Assembly (NCBI GenBank): GCA_947501355.1
Contig: CANMVA010000001.1
Span: 2,131,492-2,195,491, forward strand
DNA from: an uncultured Paracoccaceae bacterium
GTDB lineage: Bacteria; Pseudomonadota; Alphaproteobacteria; Rhodobacterales; Rhodobacteraceae
DNA: 64,000 nucleotides
Direction of reading: 5' to 3'
The notes under the pieces were generated by a model. It was not told where the DNA came from and searched no databases. It worked only from the letters and a program-made list of their open reading frames with translations. This document shows, piece by piece, positions 38,114-46,784 of this stretch. The first letter of the stretch is position 1, and each line of letters opens with the position of its first letter. The translations under genes and the position numbers were made by a program.

Positions 38114-38875
38114 CTAGTCAGGAAACTCGCCTTTATGGAGAAATCCGGCCCCGATCGCCTTGATCGCGGCTGTGGTTCGGTCGGTCACCTCAAGTTTGCT
38201 GAAAAGGCGGCGCACCAACGTATCGACCGTATGACGCGAGAGCCCGATCAGTTCAGAGATTACCGTATTGCTTTTGCCCAAAGCGATCCATTTGAGCACC
38301 TCTAGCTCGCGCGGGCTAAGCGTCACATCGGCCAAAATCGCCGTGTCCGTCAGTTCGCAATAGCGCAAATGCATCGCCTGCGATGCCATCTGCAAAAGCG
38401 CCACGGACAGATCGCTGAGTTCGGGCCTTGGCTCTCCGTAGCCTAACCCGACATAGGCGTTGCGCAGGTTCGGACCGAAGACCTGCATCGCCAGCCCGTC
38501 ACCGACAGAGCGCGCCCGAAACGCGTCCAGCCTCTGGCGGGTTTCGTCGGAAATTGGCTTGAGTGTCTCGATCTGGCTCCACCAGAACGGCCGCGATTGC
38601 TGGCGGGCCAGATCGGGGATCGGGTCAATCAAAGCGAAGCTGTCCTTGATCAGATCGCTCTTGCGGTTATGGGGGAATGCCTCGTCCGGCAGGTCAGGCC
38701 AGTCAATATAGGCATGCTCTTCACCATAGACCTGATACGAGACTTGGACGATCCCATGGTTATGGTAAAAGTCCAACGCCGTTTGCCAAAGGTCGCGTGT
38801 ATCCTCAAGCAGCCGAATGGTTGCGATCAACTGGGTAAGGTCATCCTGAGCCATCAGGACAAGGACCTGGCGCAT
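38114..38875 (-). CDS. LuxR-family regulator with autoinducer-binding-like domain
   Basis: 253 residues (246 if the start is the ATG at 38854, which gives the more usual N-terminus). The N-terminal part resembles an autoinducer-binding domain: LIDPIPDLARQQSRPFWWS carries the Asp and Trp expected to touch the acyl-homoserine lactone, and GDGLAMQVFGP follows. The C-terminus is a clear LuxR HTH: LSPRELEVLKWIALGKSNTVISELIGLSRHTV. No luxI-type synthase is near, so it is a possible solo regulator that responds to a signal made elsewhere or to another ligand. Confidence 0.85.
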   Translation of the reverse strand: MRQVLVLMAQDDLTQLIATIRLLEDTRDLWQTALDFYHNHGIVQVSYQVYGEEHAYIDWPDLPDEAFPHNRKSDLIKDSFALIDPIPDLARQQSRPFWWSQIETLKPISDETRQRLDAFRARSVGDGLAMQVFGPNLRNAYVGLGYGEPRPELSDLSVALLQMASQAMHLRYCELTDTAILADVTLSPRELEVLKWIALGKSNTVISELIGLSRHTVDTLVRRLFSKLEVTDRTTAAIKAIGAGFLHKGEFPD

Positions 38876-38958
38876 TTAATAAGCAAGGTCGCCTCCGATC
38901 CTCAGCCCCCGGGCTTTGGTGGAAAAAAGAAAATCACGCAAAAGAAACCAACAAAATA

Positions 38959-39034
<76 letters not shown>

Positions 39035-39153
39035 GTCAGACGGCGATAGCGCAATCCCCTCACGAAGTGCAAGGGGCTTGCGGTATAAAGTCGGCCAAGT
39101 TGGCGAGTTGGTCGCAATGTGTGCAGAGAGCATCGAAAAGTGCCCCGGATCGG

Positions 39154-39708
39154 TCACCCCAAAACCGTTTGCACCCTGTCGCGCAAATGAAAGACGACAC
39201 CTTGTCCACCGGGTAAATTCCCCAGTTGAGTGTCTTGAAGACCCAAAAGCGCACCCCGCAGGATGCGCGACGTGACCCCGTGCGTGACCAAGATAGCCGG
39301 GTCAGTCACACCCCTGACAAAGGCCAGAATGCGCGCGCGGAAATCCTCCAGCCTGTCGCCACCGGGCGCGTCAAACTTCCATAGCAACGGGTCAACGGGA
39401 TCGGTCGGCGCAACATCGACGACAAGCCTGCCGTCCCAAGCGCCCATCGACACTTCGCGCAAGGCGGATGCTTCGATCACATCACGGCCCATCTTGTCTG
39501 CAATGATCCGTGCGGTTTGCAAGGCGCGGCCCTGTGGTGAGCTGTAAATCGCAGCGGACACCTGCGCGGCCTGCAACAGCTCCGCCTGTCGCATCGCTTG
39601 CGCGCGTCCCGTGTCGGTCAGCGGGCTGTCCAACGCGCCTTGAAGACGGCCCTCAACGTTCCAGACCGTCTCTCCGTGGCGCAGCACAAAAAGCTCTGGA
39701 TGCGTCAC
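39154..39708 (-). CDS. Histidine phosphatase family protein
   Basis: 184 residues, phosphoglycerate-mutase-like fold. The catalytic RHGETVWN is at about 10-17, the second Arg/Glu region is SSPQGRALQTARI and LREVSMGAWDG, and the second His lies in ILVTHGVTSRILRG. It is a cytoplasmic phosphomonoesterase; the target, whether a small molecule or protein, is not readable. It lies between the two tRNA-Val genes and looks like a single-gene unit. Confidence 0.9.
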   Translation of the reverse strand: MTHPELFVLRHGETVWNVEGRLQGALDSPLTDTGRAQAMRQAELLQAAQVSAAIYSSPQGRALQTARIIADKMGRDVIEASALREVSMGAWDGRLVVDVAPTDPVDPLLWKFDAPGGDRLEDFRARILAFVRGVTDPAILVTHGVTSRILRGALLGLQDTQLGNLPGGQGVVFHLRDRVQTVLG

Positions 39709-39733
39709 GGGCTTGCCTCACCAAAATGGGAAA

Positions 39734-39808
39734 TGGTGGGTGATAAGAGATTTGAACTCCTGACATCTTCGATGTGAACGAAGCGCTCTACCACTGAGCT
39801 AATCACCC
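39734..39808 (-). tRNA. tRNA-Val (CAC)
   Basis: 75 bases on the minus strand including CCA. Acceptor GGGTGAT/ATCACCC, anticodon loop TTCACAT, so anticodon CAC. The D-loop is one base shorter than in the neighbouring tRNA-Val (TAC) at 38959. The two share acceptor and anticodon stems and probably a common ancestor. Confidence 0.95.
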
Positions 39809-39827
39809 ATTGGCGGGCGATATAGCC

Positions 39828-40277
39828 CTACTCTGCGGCCTTCGCAAGAGGGTCTTTGCCAGCCGGATCCGCATCCCCGCTTGCCTTTTTCGGCTGGCGA
39901 ATTTTGACGATATAAGCGGTGCCGTTTTCAAGATCCTTGGTCCGGTTCACCATCACCTTGCCAAGAGGCGGCAGACGCATCTCCTGCCCGTCAGCAAGCG
40001 CCTCGCCCAGAACCGCCAGCATGGCCTCCACCACGGGCTTGGCGTCTTTCTTTTTCACGCCAGAACGCACAACGACCTTTTCGATCAAGTCGGGCTTGCG
40101 CATGAAATCATCGTCCGAGGCCTGCTTTGCCGGGATCGCAGTCGACGTCACAGCGGCTTTTACAGCGCTGGCGACGGCCGGGTTGGCTGCGGATGCAGGG
40201 GTTTTGCGGGTCGCGGCGGTGGCCGGACGCTTTGCTGCTGTGCCGGTTTTACGGGTCGTGCTCTTTGCCATGCTCAT
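39828..40277 (-). CDS. HU-like DNA-binding protein with Ala/Lys-rich N-terminal extension
   Basis: About 149 residues from the ATG at 40277 (the next ATG is two codons later). The first 50 residues are rich in Lys, Ala, Thr and Pro, like a histone H1 tail. The HU/IHF fold follows (KPDLIEKVVVRSGVKKKDAKPVVEAMLAVLGEALADGQEMRLPPLGKVMV). The usual DNA-binding arm RTGRNPQTGE is replaced by a short NRTKDLENGTAYIVKIRQ, and the C-terminus is a charged tail. It probably binds and compacts DNA, but how it bends DNA may differ from HU. Confidence 0.85.
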   Translation of the reverse strand: MSMAKSTTRKTGTAAKRPATAATRKTPASAANPAVASAVKAAVTSTAIPAKQASDDDFMRKPDLIEKVVVRSGVKKKDAKPVVEAMLAVLGEALADGQEMRLPPLGKVMVNRTKDLENGTAYIVKIRQPKKASGDADPAGKDPLAKAAE

Positions 40278-40384
40278 CACTGCCTTTTGTTTCTTCTTTG
40301 GAAACAGCATAGCCGTATTGGCGCAGCATTACCAGTTTTCACCGCAAACATGGCGTATTCATCCCCGATCTCGCCCCAGCGCTA

Positions 40385-41644
40385 CTAATCAGAGGCCAGC
40401 ACCAAAGCCTCAAAGCGTTTGGCAAAGGGCCGGGCCGCGTTTTGCGCAGGATGTTCCTTCTTGGCCAGTTCGGGAAACAGTTGGGTCAGCTCATCATAAA
40501 TCTCGCGATCTGCCTCGCAGATATGATCGCCGACGTAAAAGCTCTCGGTCCGGGCGCCTTCGGCAAAGACGATCTCATGCCGGTCAAACATGACATGCGT
40601 GTAGCGGATCATAGGGCGCGGCGCGCGAAAGACCGTGTCGCCGTTGCACAGATGAACCGCCGCGCAGAGCACTTCTTCGGTGTCAAACAGCAACTGGCAG
40701 CGCCAACCAGACAACAAAACCCTGTGCTGTGGGGACACATAGAGGTCGCGATCATTGCCGATGCTGCCCGCCTTGAAACAAATGGGCGCATGGACGCCAT
40801 CCGCCGGAACATCCCGATGACCGATCCATCGTACCGGCTGCGCGCCATGATCCATAGTCATGACGGCGTCTCCGACCCTGAGCTGTGCAATGTCCACCAA
40901 ACCTGTCGGCGTCAACAAACGTGTCCCGCTTACAAAGCAGGCAATCGTGACATTCTCGATGCTGGAATAGGTAAACGACCCGCCCCCTGGCAGGTTCGCA
41001 ACGCCGCCGCTGGAGCCCGGGCTGAATGGCGTAAAGGTGCTCCCTTGCGGCAAGATAAGCGTGTCGACCCCGCCACCGCCTTGCACGAAGGTGGTGTTTT
41101 CACCGGCAAAGATCGTATCGCGCCCACCGCCACCATCGAGGTTTCCCGACCCGTCTTCGGCAAAGAGCGTGTCCCTGCCCCGCCCACCGCTAAGGTTGTT
41201 GTTCCCGCTGCCGCCGCGCAAAATGTCGTTGCCACGACCGCCATCAATGTTGTTGCTTCCCGTTCCGCCAATCAGAACATCGTCGCCATCGCCTCCGTCC
41301 AACGTTCCACCAAGCGTGCCGTCGTCAACGAAGGTGTCATCACCCTCACCGCCAACATAGCCAGACGAATTGAGCCCGACTGAACCACTGATGTTACTGT
41401 CACCATCGTTACCGGTATACTCTACGATCTGACTGAACGAGCCCCCAGCAAGATCAGTGTCTGTATACGTCGTGACAGTCCCGTCATCCGTATTGGTGAA
41501 CGTGATTGAATTCGCCGTGAGGGTGACCTGAATCTCCTCGTCCAGATCAGAGACATCGAGCGTGCTGTTACCGTCAATCGTCAGAGCGGCCCAGAATCCG
41601 GCGTCCGTGATGTCGTCTTCCTCAACCTCGATGAAAGCAGGCAT
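40385..41644 (-). CDS. Secreted RTX-repeat protein with C-terminal Hint domain
   Basis: 419 residues from the ATG at 41644, which has GAGGGGG seven bases upstream. After an acidic N-terminal region, residues about 90-190 form glycine/aspartate nonapeptide repeats (GGEGDDTFVDDG, GGDGDDVLIGGTG, GGRGNDILRGGSG), which bind calcium after export. The C-terminal Hint_2 domain begins ACFVSGTRLLTPTG, where the Cys is the expected nucleophile for self-cleavage, and has the late RYTHVMFDRHEIVFAEG. Such fusions are common in roseobacters. Export, probably by a type I system, and self-processing are inferred; no transporter is adjacent. Confidence 0.88.
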   Translation of the reverse strand: MPAFIEVEEDDITDAGFWAALTIDGNSTLDVSDLDEEIQVTLTANSITFTNTDDGTVTTYTDTDLAGGSFSQIVEYTGNDGDSNISGSVGLNSSGYVGGEGDDTFVDDGTLGGTLDGGDGDDVLIGGTGSNNIDGGRGNDILRGGSGNNNLSGGRGRDTLFAEDGSGNLDGGGGRDTIFAGENTTFVQGGGGVDTLILPQGSTFTPFSPGSSGGVANLPGGGSFTYSSIENVTIACFVSGTRLLTPTGLVDIAQLRVGDAVMTMDHGAQPVRWIGHRDVPADGVHAPICFKAGSIGNDRDLYVSPQHRVLLSGWRCQLLFDTEEVLCAAVHLCNGDTVFRAPRPMIRYTHVMFDRHEIVFAEGARTESFYVGDHICEADREIYDELTQLFPELAKKEHPAQNAARPFAKRFEALVLASD

Positions 41645-41870
41645 GTTAGACCCCCTCAAAGCAGGGACGCATTGCGATGCAGATAAGGTTCACTGCCGCG
41701 CGTTGCGCTTTGGTTAAGTGAAACTGCTGAACGTGTACTGGGAAGCTGGAGGGTCAGGCGAAATGCGGACTGACGCCCACTCTACTTATGATTGAACTCA
41801 CAAATCATGAAGTAGCACAGGGTTGCGAAACCGTCCAGTTTCACCGGATCGATCTCGTGAACACAGGCAA

Positions 41871-41908
41871 AAAAAGGCCGCCCCGGACGCGCCGGAGCGG
41901 CTTTTTTG
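41871..41908 (-). terminator. Rho-independent terminator after lon
   Basis: GCCGC-C-CCGG/CCGG-A-GCGGC forms a ten-position stem with one mismatch (41877-41886 and 41892-41901) and a five-base loop; T-runs on both sides (TTTTTT on the plus strand, AAAAA reading as T on the minus strand) let it work in both directions. It lies 19 bases after the lon stop. Confidence 0.85.
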
Positions 41909-41926
41909 TTCATCGCTAAAAAACGG

Positions 41927-44338
41927 TTAGTGCGCCGTCGCAGACGGCAAATCGCCTTTCGCGTCCAAAGCGGCTTTCGCAGCTGCCGCTTCCTCCGCCG
42001 CCTCGTCCCATTCGATGGGTTCGGGTGCCTCGATCAAGGCGTGTCCCAGCACCTCAGAGACATGACCGACCGGAATGATCGTCAGACCATCTTTGACGTT
42101 GTCGGGAATCTCCGGCAAATCCTTCTCGTTATCCTTGGGGATCAGCACCGTCTTGATGCCGCCCCGCAAGGCTGCGAGAAGTTTCTCCTTGAGACCACCG
42201 ATGGGCAGCACATTGCCGCGCAGCGTCACCTCGCCCGTCATGGCGATGTCCTTCTTGACCGGGATACCTGTGAGCACCGACACAATCGAGGTCACCATCG
42301 CGATACCGGCCGACGGGCCATCCTTGGGCGTGGCCCCTTCGGGCACGTGGACGTGGATGTCGATCTTGTCGAAGGTCGGCGGTTTCACACCCACATCCGG
42401 CGCAATCGAGCGCACGAAGCTCGACGCCGCGTCGATACTTTCCTTCATCACATCGCCCAGCTTACCGGTGGTCTTCATCCGACCTTTGCCCGGCAGGCGC
42501 AGCGCCTCAATCGACAACAGATCACCGCCGACGCTGGTCCATGCCAGCCCGGTGACGACACCGATCTGATCGGCCTCTTCGGCGAGCCCATACTTGTAGC
42601 GCTTCACGCCCAACATGTCCTCAAGGCTCTCCGGCGTCACCACGACCTCTTTCGTCTCTTTCTTGACGATCTGGGTCACGGCCTTGCGGGCCAGTTTTGC
42701 GATCTCGCGCTCGAGGTTCCGAACGCCCGCCTCGCGGGTATAGGTGCGGATGACCTCTTGAAGCGCCTCATCGGTGACCTCGAACTCGCCCTTGCGCAGG
42801 CCGTGGTTCTTGATCTGCTTGGCGATCAGGTGCTGCTTTGCGATCTCGCGCTTCTCGTCCTCGGTGTAGCCCGCGAGCGTGATGATCTCCATCCGGTCCA
42901 GCAAAGGCCCCGGCATGTTGTAGGAGTTCGCCGTCGTCAGGAACATCACGTTGGAGAGATCATATTCGACCTCCATATAGTGATCGATAAACGTGCCGTT
43001 CTGTTCCGGGTCAAGCACTTCGAGCATCGCCGACGCAGGGTCCCCACGGAAGTCCTGACCCATCTTGTCGATCTCATCGAGCAGGATCAGCGGGTTCGTG
43101 GTTTTCGCCTTCTTCAGCGCCTGAATGATCTTGCCAGGCATCGAGCCGATATAGGTCCGACGGTGGCCGCGGATCTCGGACTCGTCCCGCACACCACCGA
43201 GGCTGATGCGAATGAACTCGCGCCCCGTGGCTTTGGCCACCGATTTACCCAGCGAGGTTTTACCCACACCCGGAGGGCCAACAAGGCACAAGATCGGGCC
43301 TTTCAGCTTGGAAGACCGCTGCTGAACCGCCAGATATTCGACAATCCGTTCCTTGACCTTCTCAAGGCCATAATGGTCGTTATCCAGAACCTTCTGCGCA
43401 TTGGCGAGGTTTTTCTTCACGCGGGATTTCACACCCCATGGGATCGACAGCATCCAGTCGAGATAGTTGCGCACAACCGTGGCTTCCGCCGACATCGGCG
43501 ACATGTTCTTGAGTTTCTTGATCTCCGCATCGGCCTTTTCGCGGGCCTCTTTAGAGAGCTTCGTTTCCTCAATCCGCGCTTCCAGCTCGGCGACCTCGTT
43601 CTGGCCGTCCTCACCGTCGCCCAACTCCTTCTGAATGGCCTTCATCTGCTCATTCAGGTAATATTCGCGCTGGGTGCGCTCCATCTGGGATTTGACGCGG
43701 GTTTTGATCTTCTTCTCGACCTGCAGCACGCTCATCTCGCCCTGCATCAGGCCGTAGACCTTCTCCAGCCGCTCAGCAACGGAAAGCGTCTCCAAAAGCT
43801 CCTGCTTTTGCTCGACTTCCACGCCCAGATGACCGGCCACAAGGTCGGCCAGCTTCGCAGGTTCACGGCTTTCCGCGACGGCAGCCAGAGCTTCTTCGGG
43901 GATGTTTTTCTTGACCTTGGCATAGCGCTCAAACTCGTCCCCGACCGAGCGCACAAGCGCCTCAACCGCGGCTTCGTCCCCCGGCATTTCAGTCAGATAT
44001 TCGGCGGACGCCTCAAAATACTCAGCATTGACGTGGTATTCGGTGATGCGCACGCGGCTTTTGCCTTCGACCAGCACTTTCACAGTGCCATCGGGCAATT
44101 TCAGCAATTGCAGCACATTGGCCAGCACACCGGCCTTGTAAATACCATCACTTGTCGGATCATCCACGGTCGGATCAATCTGACTGGACAGCAGAATTTG
44201 CTTGTCGTCCTGCATAACCGCTTCCAGCGCGCGGACCGATTTCTCGCGACCGACAAAAAGCGGCACAATCATATGGGGGAACACCACGATGTCGCGCAGG
44301 GGCAAGACCGGGTAGGAGGGGCTAAGAGGCTCGTTCAT
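41927..44338 (-). CDS. lon: ATP-dependent protease Lon
   Basis: 803 residues, full-length LonA. An N-terminal substrate-binding domain (YPVLPLRDIVVFPHMIVPLFVGR), a coiled-coil region with repeated Glu/Lys (about 190-280), an AAA+ module with Walker A GPPGVGKTSL, and the protease domain with the Ser-Lys dyad in KDGPSAGIAM and GGLKEKLLAALRGG. It degrades misfolded and regulatory proteins in the cytoplasm. The C-terminal 25 residues are Ala/Glu-rich. A bidirectional terminator follows and a palindromic intergenic repeat lies upstream towards tgt. Confidence 0.97.
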   Translation of the reverse strand: MNEPLSPSYPVLPLRDIVVFPHMIVPLFVGREKSVRALEAVMQDDKQILLSSQIDPTVDDPTSDGIYKAGVLANVLQLLKLPDGTVKVLVEGKSRVRITEYHVNAEYFEASAEYLTEMPGDEAAVEALVRSVGDEFERYAKVKKNIPEEALAAVAESREPAKLADLVAGHLGVEVEQKQELLETLSVAERLEKVYGLMQGEMSVLQVEKKIKTRVKSQMERTQREYYLNEQMKAIQKELGDGEDGQNEVAELEARIEETKLSKEAREKADAEIKKLKNMSPMSAEATVVRNYLDWMLSIPWGVKSRVKKNLANAQKVLDNDHYGLEKVKERIVEYLAVQQRSSKLKGPILCLVGPPGVGKTSLGKSVAKATGREFIRISLGGVRDESEIRGHRRTYIGSMPGKIIQALKKAKTTNPLILLDEIDKMGQDFRGDPASAMLEVLDPEQNGTFIDHYMEVEYDLSNVMFLTTANSYNMPGPLLDRMEIITLAGYTEDEKREIAKQHLIAKQIKNHGLRKGEFEVTDEALQEVIRTYTREAGVRNLEREIAKLARKAVTQIVKKETKEVVVTPESLEDMLGVKRYKYGLAEEADQIGVVTGLAWTSVGGDLLSIEALRLPGKGRMKTTGKLGDVMKESIDAASSFVRSIAPDVGVKPPTFDKIDIHVHVPEGATPKDGPSAGIAMVTSIVSVLTGIPVKKDIAMTGEVTLRGNVLPIGGLKEKLLAALRGGIKTVLIPKDNEKDLPEIPDNVKDGLTIIPVGHVSEVLGHALIEAPEPIEWDEAAEEAAAAKAALDAKGDLPSATAH

Positions 44339-44556
44339 GCTCTTTTCCTTATCATTGGCAAGAAGGTGCGGGTCCCGTTCGCGGCAACCATAGACCTTCT
44401 CCTGTCATGGAGGGTTAAGGTGGGGCACAGAGCCTGCCCTTTCAATCCCTCCGGCGGAATTGGACAAAAGCATAGAGGATGACAAAGGCGGCACAAGGCA
44501 CGAATTATCACGATTTGAAGGAAAAAAGTCTGACGCAAGACACAAAGCGCGCCGCG

Positions 44557-44614
44557 CCCCGGACGTGATCCGGGGCCTCTGCCGAAAAGGTTCCGGATCA
44601 GGTCCGGGACGGGG
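44557..44614. repeat. Pair of REP-like palindromes between tgt and lon
   Basis: CCCCGGA-CGTGA-TCCGGGG (44557-44575) and the related TTCCGGATCAGGTCCGGGAC (44591-44610) are two imperfect copies of a CCGGAtc...TCCGG palindrome, back to back. They lie in the 291-base gap between lon and tgt. They look like extragenic palindromes, possibly RNA stabilising or terminating between the two leftward genes. Apart from these I see nothing in the gap. Confidence 0.6.
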
Positions 44615-44629
44615 TCTTCCCTGCCCGCG

Positions 44630-45760
44630 CTAAATCGGCTCGATATCGCCCATGGCGCGCATCTCGTGGAACTCTTTCTCGAACCCGGCAAAATCGCCTG
44701 CCGCAATCGCATCCCGCATGCCCTGCATCAGCTCCTGATAATAATGCAGGTTATGCCAGGTCAGCAGCATGGACGCGATAATCTCATTCGACCGGTAGAC
44801 GTGATGCAAATAGGCGCGCGAATACTGCCGACAGGCGGGGCATGTGCAGTCTTCGTCCAGAGGGCGCGGGTCATCGGCATGGCGGGCGTTTTTGATGTTC
44901 ACGACCCCGCGCCGCGTGAACGCCTGCCCATTGCGCCCCGACCGCGAAGGCAGCACGCAATCCATCATGTCGATCCCGCGCTTGACCGCGCCCACGATAT
45001 CATCGGGCTTGCCCACGCCCATCAGATAGCGTGGCTTGTCGGCGGGCAGCATATCCGGCGCGTAGTCAAGACACCCGAACATCACCTCCTGCCCCTCGCC
45101 CACAGCCAGACCACCGACCGCATAGCCTTCAAAGCCGATCTCTTTCAGCGCCTCGGCGCTTTCTTCGCGGAAATCCTGCTCAACCCCACCTTGCTGAATC
45201 CCGAACAGCGCGCGACCGGGCCGATCCCCAAACGCATCGCGCGACCGCTGGGCCCACCGCATCGACAGGCGCATACTCTCCGCAATCCGCGTGCGATCCG
45301 CAGGCAGCGCGGGGCATTCGTCAAAACACATCACGATATCGCTGCCCAGCAAGCGCTGTATCTCCATCGAGCGCTCTGGCGTCAGCTCATGCTTTGAGCC
45401 GTCGATATGAGATTTGAACGTCACGCCCTTCTCGGTGAGTTTGCGTAGATCAGCGAGGCTCATCACCTGAAAGCCCCCGGAATCCGTCAGGATCGGCCGG
45501 TCCCAGTTCATGAACTTGTGCAACCCGCCCAAAGCCGCAATCCGCTCGGCTGTGGGCCGCAGCATCAAGTGATACGTGTTGCCCAGCAGAATATCCGCAC
45601 CCGTGGCGCGAACATTCTCCGGCAACATCGCCTTCACCGTGGCCGCCGTACCAACGGGCATAAACGCAGGTGTGCGCACCTCTCCGCGCGGGGTCGAGAT
45701 TACGCCCGTGCGGGCTTTGCCATCGGTCGCGTTGAGCGAAAAGGAAAAGGGCTGTGTCAT
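44630..45760 (-). CDS. tgt: Queuine tRNA-ribosyltransferase (TGT)
   Basis: 376 residues from the ATG at 45760 with GGAG upstream; the frame is open to 45811. It exchanges guanine 34 for preQ1 in tRNAs with GUN anticodons, including the two tRNA-Asp (GTC) genes in this window. Landmarks: [32 protein letters not shown] with a catalytic Asp, [20 protein letters not shown] with the nucleophilic Asp, and the zinc site [16 protein letters not shown]. QueA, the next step, is at 11763. Confidence 0.96.
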   Translation of the reverse strand: MTQPFSFSLNATDGKARTGVISTPRGEVRTPAFMPVGTAATVKAMLPENVRATGADILLGNTYHLMLRPTAERIAALGGLHKFMNWDRPILTDSGGFQVMSLADLRKLTEKGVTFKSHIDGSKHELTPERSMEIQRLLGSDIVMCFDECPALPADRTRIAESMRLSMRWAQRSRDAFGDRPGRALFGIQQGGVEQDFREESAEALKEIGFEGYAVGGLAVGEGQEVMFGCLDYAPDMLPADKPRYLMGVGKPDDIVGAVKRGIDMMDCVLPSRSGRNGQAFTRRGVVNIKNARHADDPRPLDEDCTCPACRQYSRAYLHHVYRSNEIIASMLLTWHNLHYYQELMQGMRDAIAAGDFAGFEKEFHEMRAMGDIEPI

Positions 45761-45897
45761 AGCGGCTCCGTCAGATCGCCCTGCCTTAGCCCCGTGCCGC
45801 CAGGTTGACAACCAAAGCGCTCTGTCGCGGCGCCTTCGGGTTTACGGACCCGGCCTCAACCCCTATATCTAATCAAAATCGTCAGGAAAGTGCGCAG

Positions 45898-46260
45898 ATG
45901 ACTGATGCAAGCCCCGCCCTTGAGGGCACACCACTGATCAAACCCTCCACGACAGATCACCCACTCCATGAAGCGGTGGTTGAGGCCTGTCGGAGCGTCT
46001 ATGACCCCGAAATCCCGGTCAATATCTTTGATCTGGGCCTCGTTTATACCATTGATATCAATACGGAAAACGAAGTGAACGTGTTGATGACCCTGACAGC
46101 CCCCGGCTGTCCGGTGGCTGGTGAAATGCCCGGCTGGGTCGCAGATGCGATTGAACCGCTGGACGGCGTCAAACATGTCAATGTCGAGCTGGTCTGGGAA
46201 CCCATGTGGGGCATGGACATGATGTCGGACGAAGCCAAGCTGGAATTGGGCTTTATGTAG
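45898..46260 (+). CDS. SufT/DUF59-like Fe-S assembly accessory protein
   Basis: 120 residues from the ATG at 45898, preceded by AGGAAAG. The core LHEAVVEACRSVYDPEIPVNIFDLGLVYTIDI...LTAPGCPVAGEMPGW is the DUF59/MIP18 fold with the conserved Cys in TAPGCP. Related proteins (SufT, PaaD family) help mature Fe-S proteins. It is followed after 59 bases by an A-type Fe-S carrier gene, which supports the role. No suf core genes are present here. Confidence 0.9.
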   Translation: MTDASPALEGTPLIKPSTTDHPLHEAVVEACRSVYDPEIPVNIFDLGLVYTIDINTENEVNVLMTLTAPGCPVAGEMPGWVADAIEPLDGVKHVNVELVWEPMWGMDMMSDEAKLELGFM

Positions 46261-46319
46261 GCGCCCTTGCGCCACGCAGCCGTCGCGCCTAGATTTAGGC
46301 CAGCAGAAGGACCTTTGTG

Positions 46320-46682
46320 ATGTTCTCGATCCCCGGAAAAGACGCTGTCTCGATCACCGATCGTGCCGCCACTCAAATCGCAAAACTGATGGAAAAAGAT
46401 GGCCATCAGGGCTTGCGCATTGGCGTCAAGAAAGGCGGCTGCGCGGGGATGGAATACACGATGGACTACGTGACCGAGGTCGATCCGCTGGACGAGATTG
46501 TCCAAAAGGATGGCGCCCGCGTGATGATCGCGCCGATGGCGCAGATGTTCCTGTTCGGCACCGAGATCGACTATGAGGTCAGCCTGCTTGAGGCGGGCTT
46601 CAAGTTCCGCAATCCCAACGTGACCGAGGCTTGCGGCTGCGGCGAGTCGATCAAGTTCGACGAAACGCTGGCGGCCAAGTAA
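46320..46682 (+). CDS. A-type iron-sulfur carrier (IscA/SufA/ErpA family)
   Basis: 120 residues from the ATG at 46320 with AAGGA upstream; a GTG at 46317 is an alternative. The three conserved Cys are seen in KKGGCAGMEYTMDY and, near the end, EACGCGESIKFDE, with GTEIDYE in between. It accepts and delivers Fe-S clusters or iron. It works with the SufT-like protein encoded just before it, and the sulfite reductase (CysI), CysH, CoxS and IspG genes in this window all encode Fe-S clients. Confidence 0.92.
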   Translation: MFSIPGKDAVSITDRAATQIAKLMEKDGHQGLRIGVKKGGCAGMEYTMDYVTEVDPLDEIVQKDGARVMIAPMAQMFLFGTEIDYEVSLLEAGFKFRNPNVTEACGCGESIKFDETLAAK

Positions 46683-46698
46683 CCGCGGGCCTGCGGCG

Positions 46699-46725
46699 CG
46701 GATATTTTTTCAAAGATGAAACCAG
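46699..46725 (-). repeat. Dispersed intergenic repeat, copy i (divergent)
   Basis: GCGGATATTT, TTTCAAAG, ATGAAACC, on the minus strand relative to copies a and e. It begins 16 bases after the stop of the Fe-S carrier gene, in the gap before tpiA. It keeps the rhythm of the family (purine-rich end, ATATTT, CAAAGATGAAA) but is one of the weakest members. Confidence 0.4.
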
Positions 46726-46784
46726 TAACTTGCAGTGATGTGCTGCATCTGTAATCCCTTGTTGAGCCTCAACGGGAGATAGAT

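Noticed and set aside
41788-41808. ATGATT...AATCAT inverted repeat upstream of the Hint protein gene
   Set aside because: Short arms, nine-base spacer and no matching regulator; not different enough from chance.
41906-44482. Open frame of about 858 codons on the plus strand opposite lon
   Set aside because: It mirrors the lon reading frame, has no recognisable motifs and arises from the high-GC third codon positions of lon.
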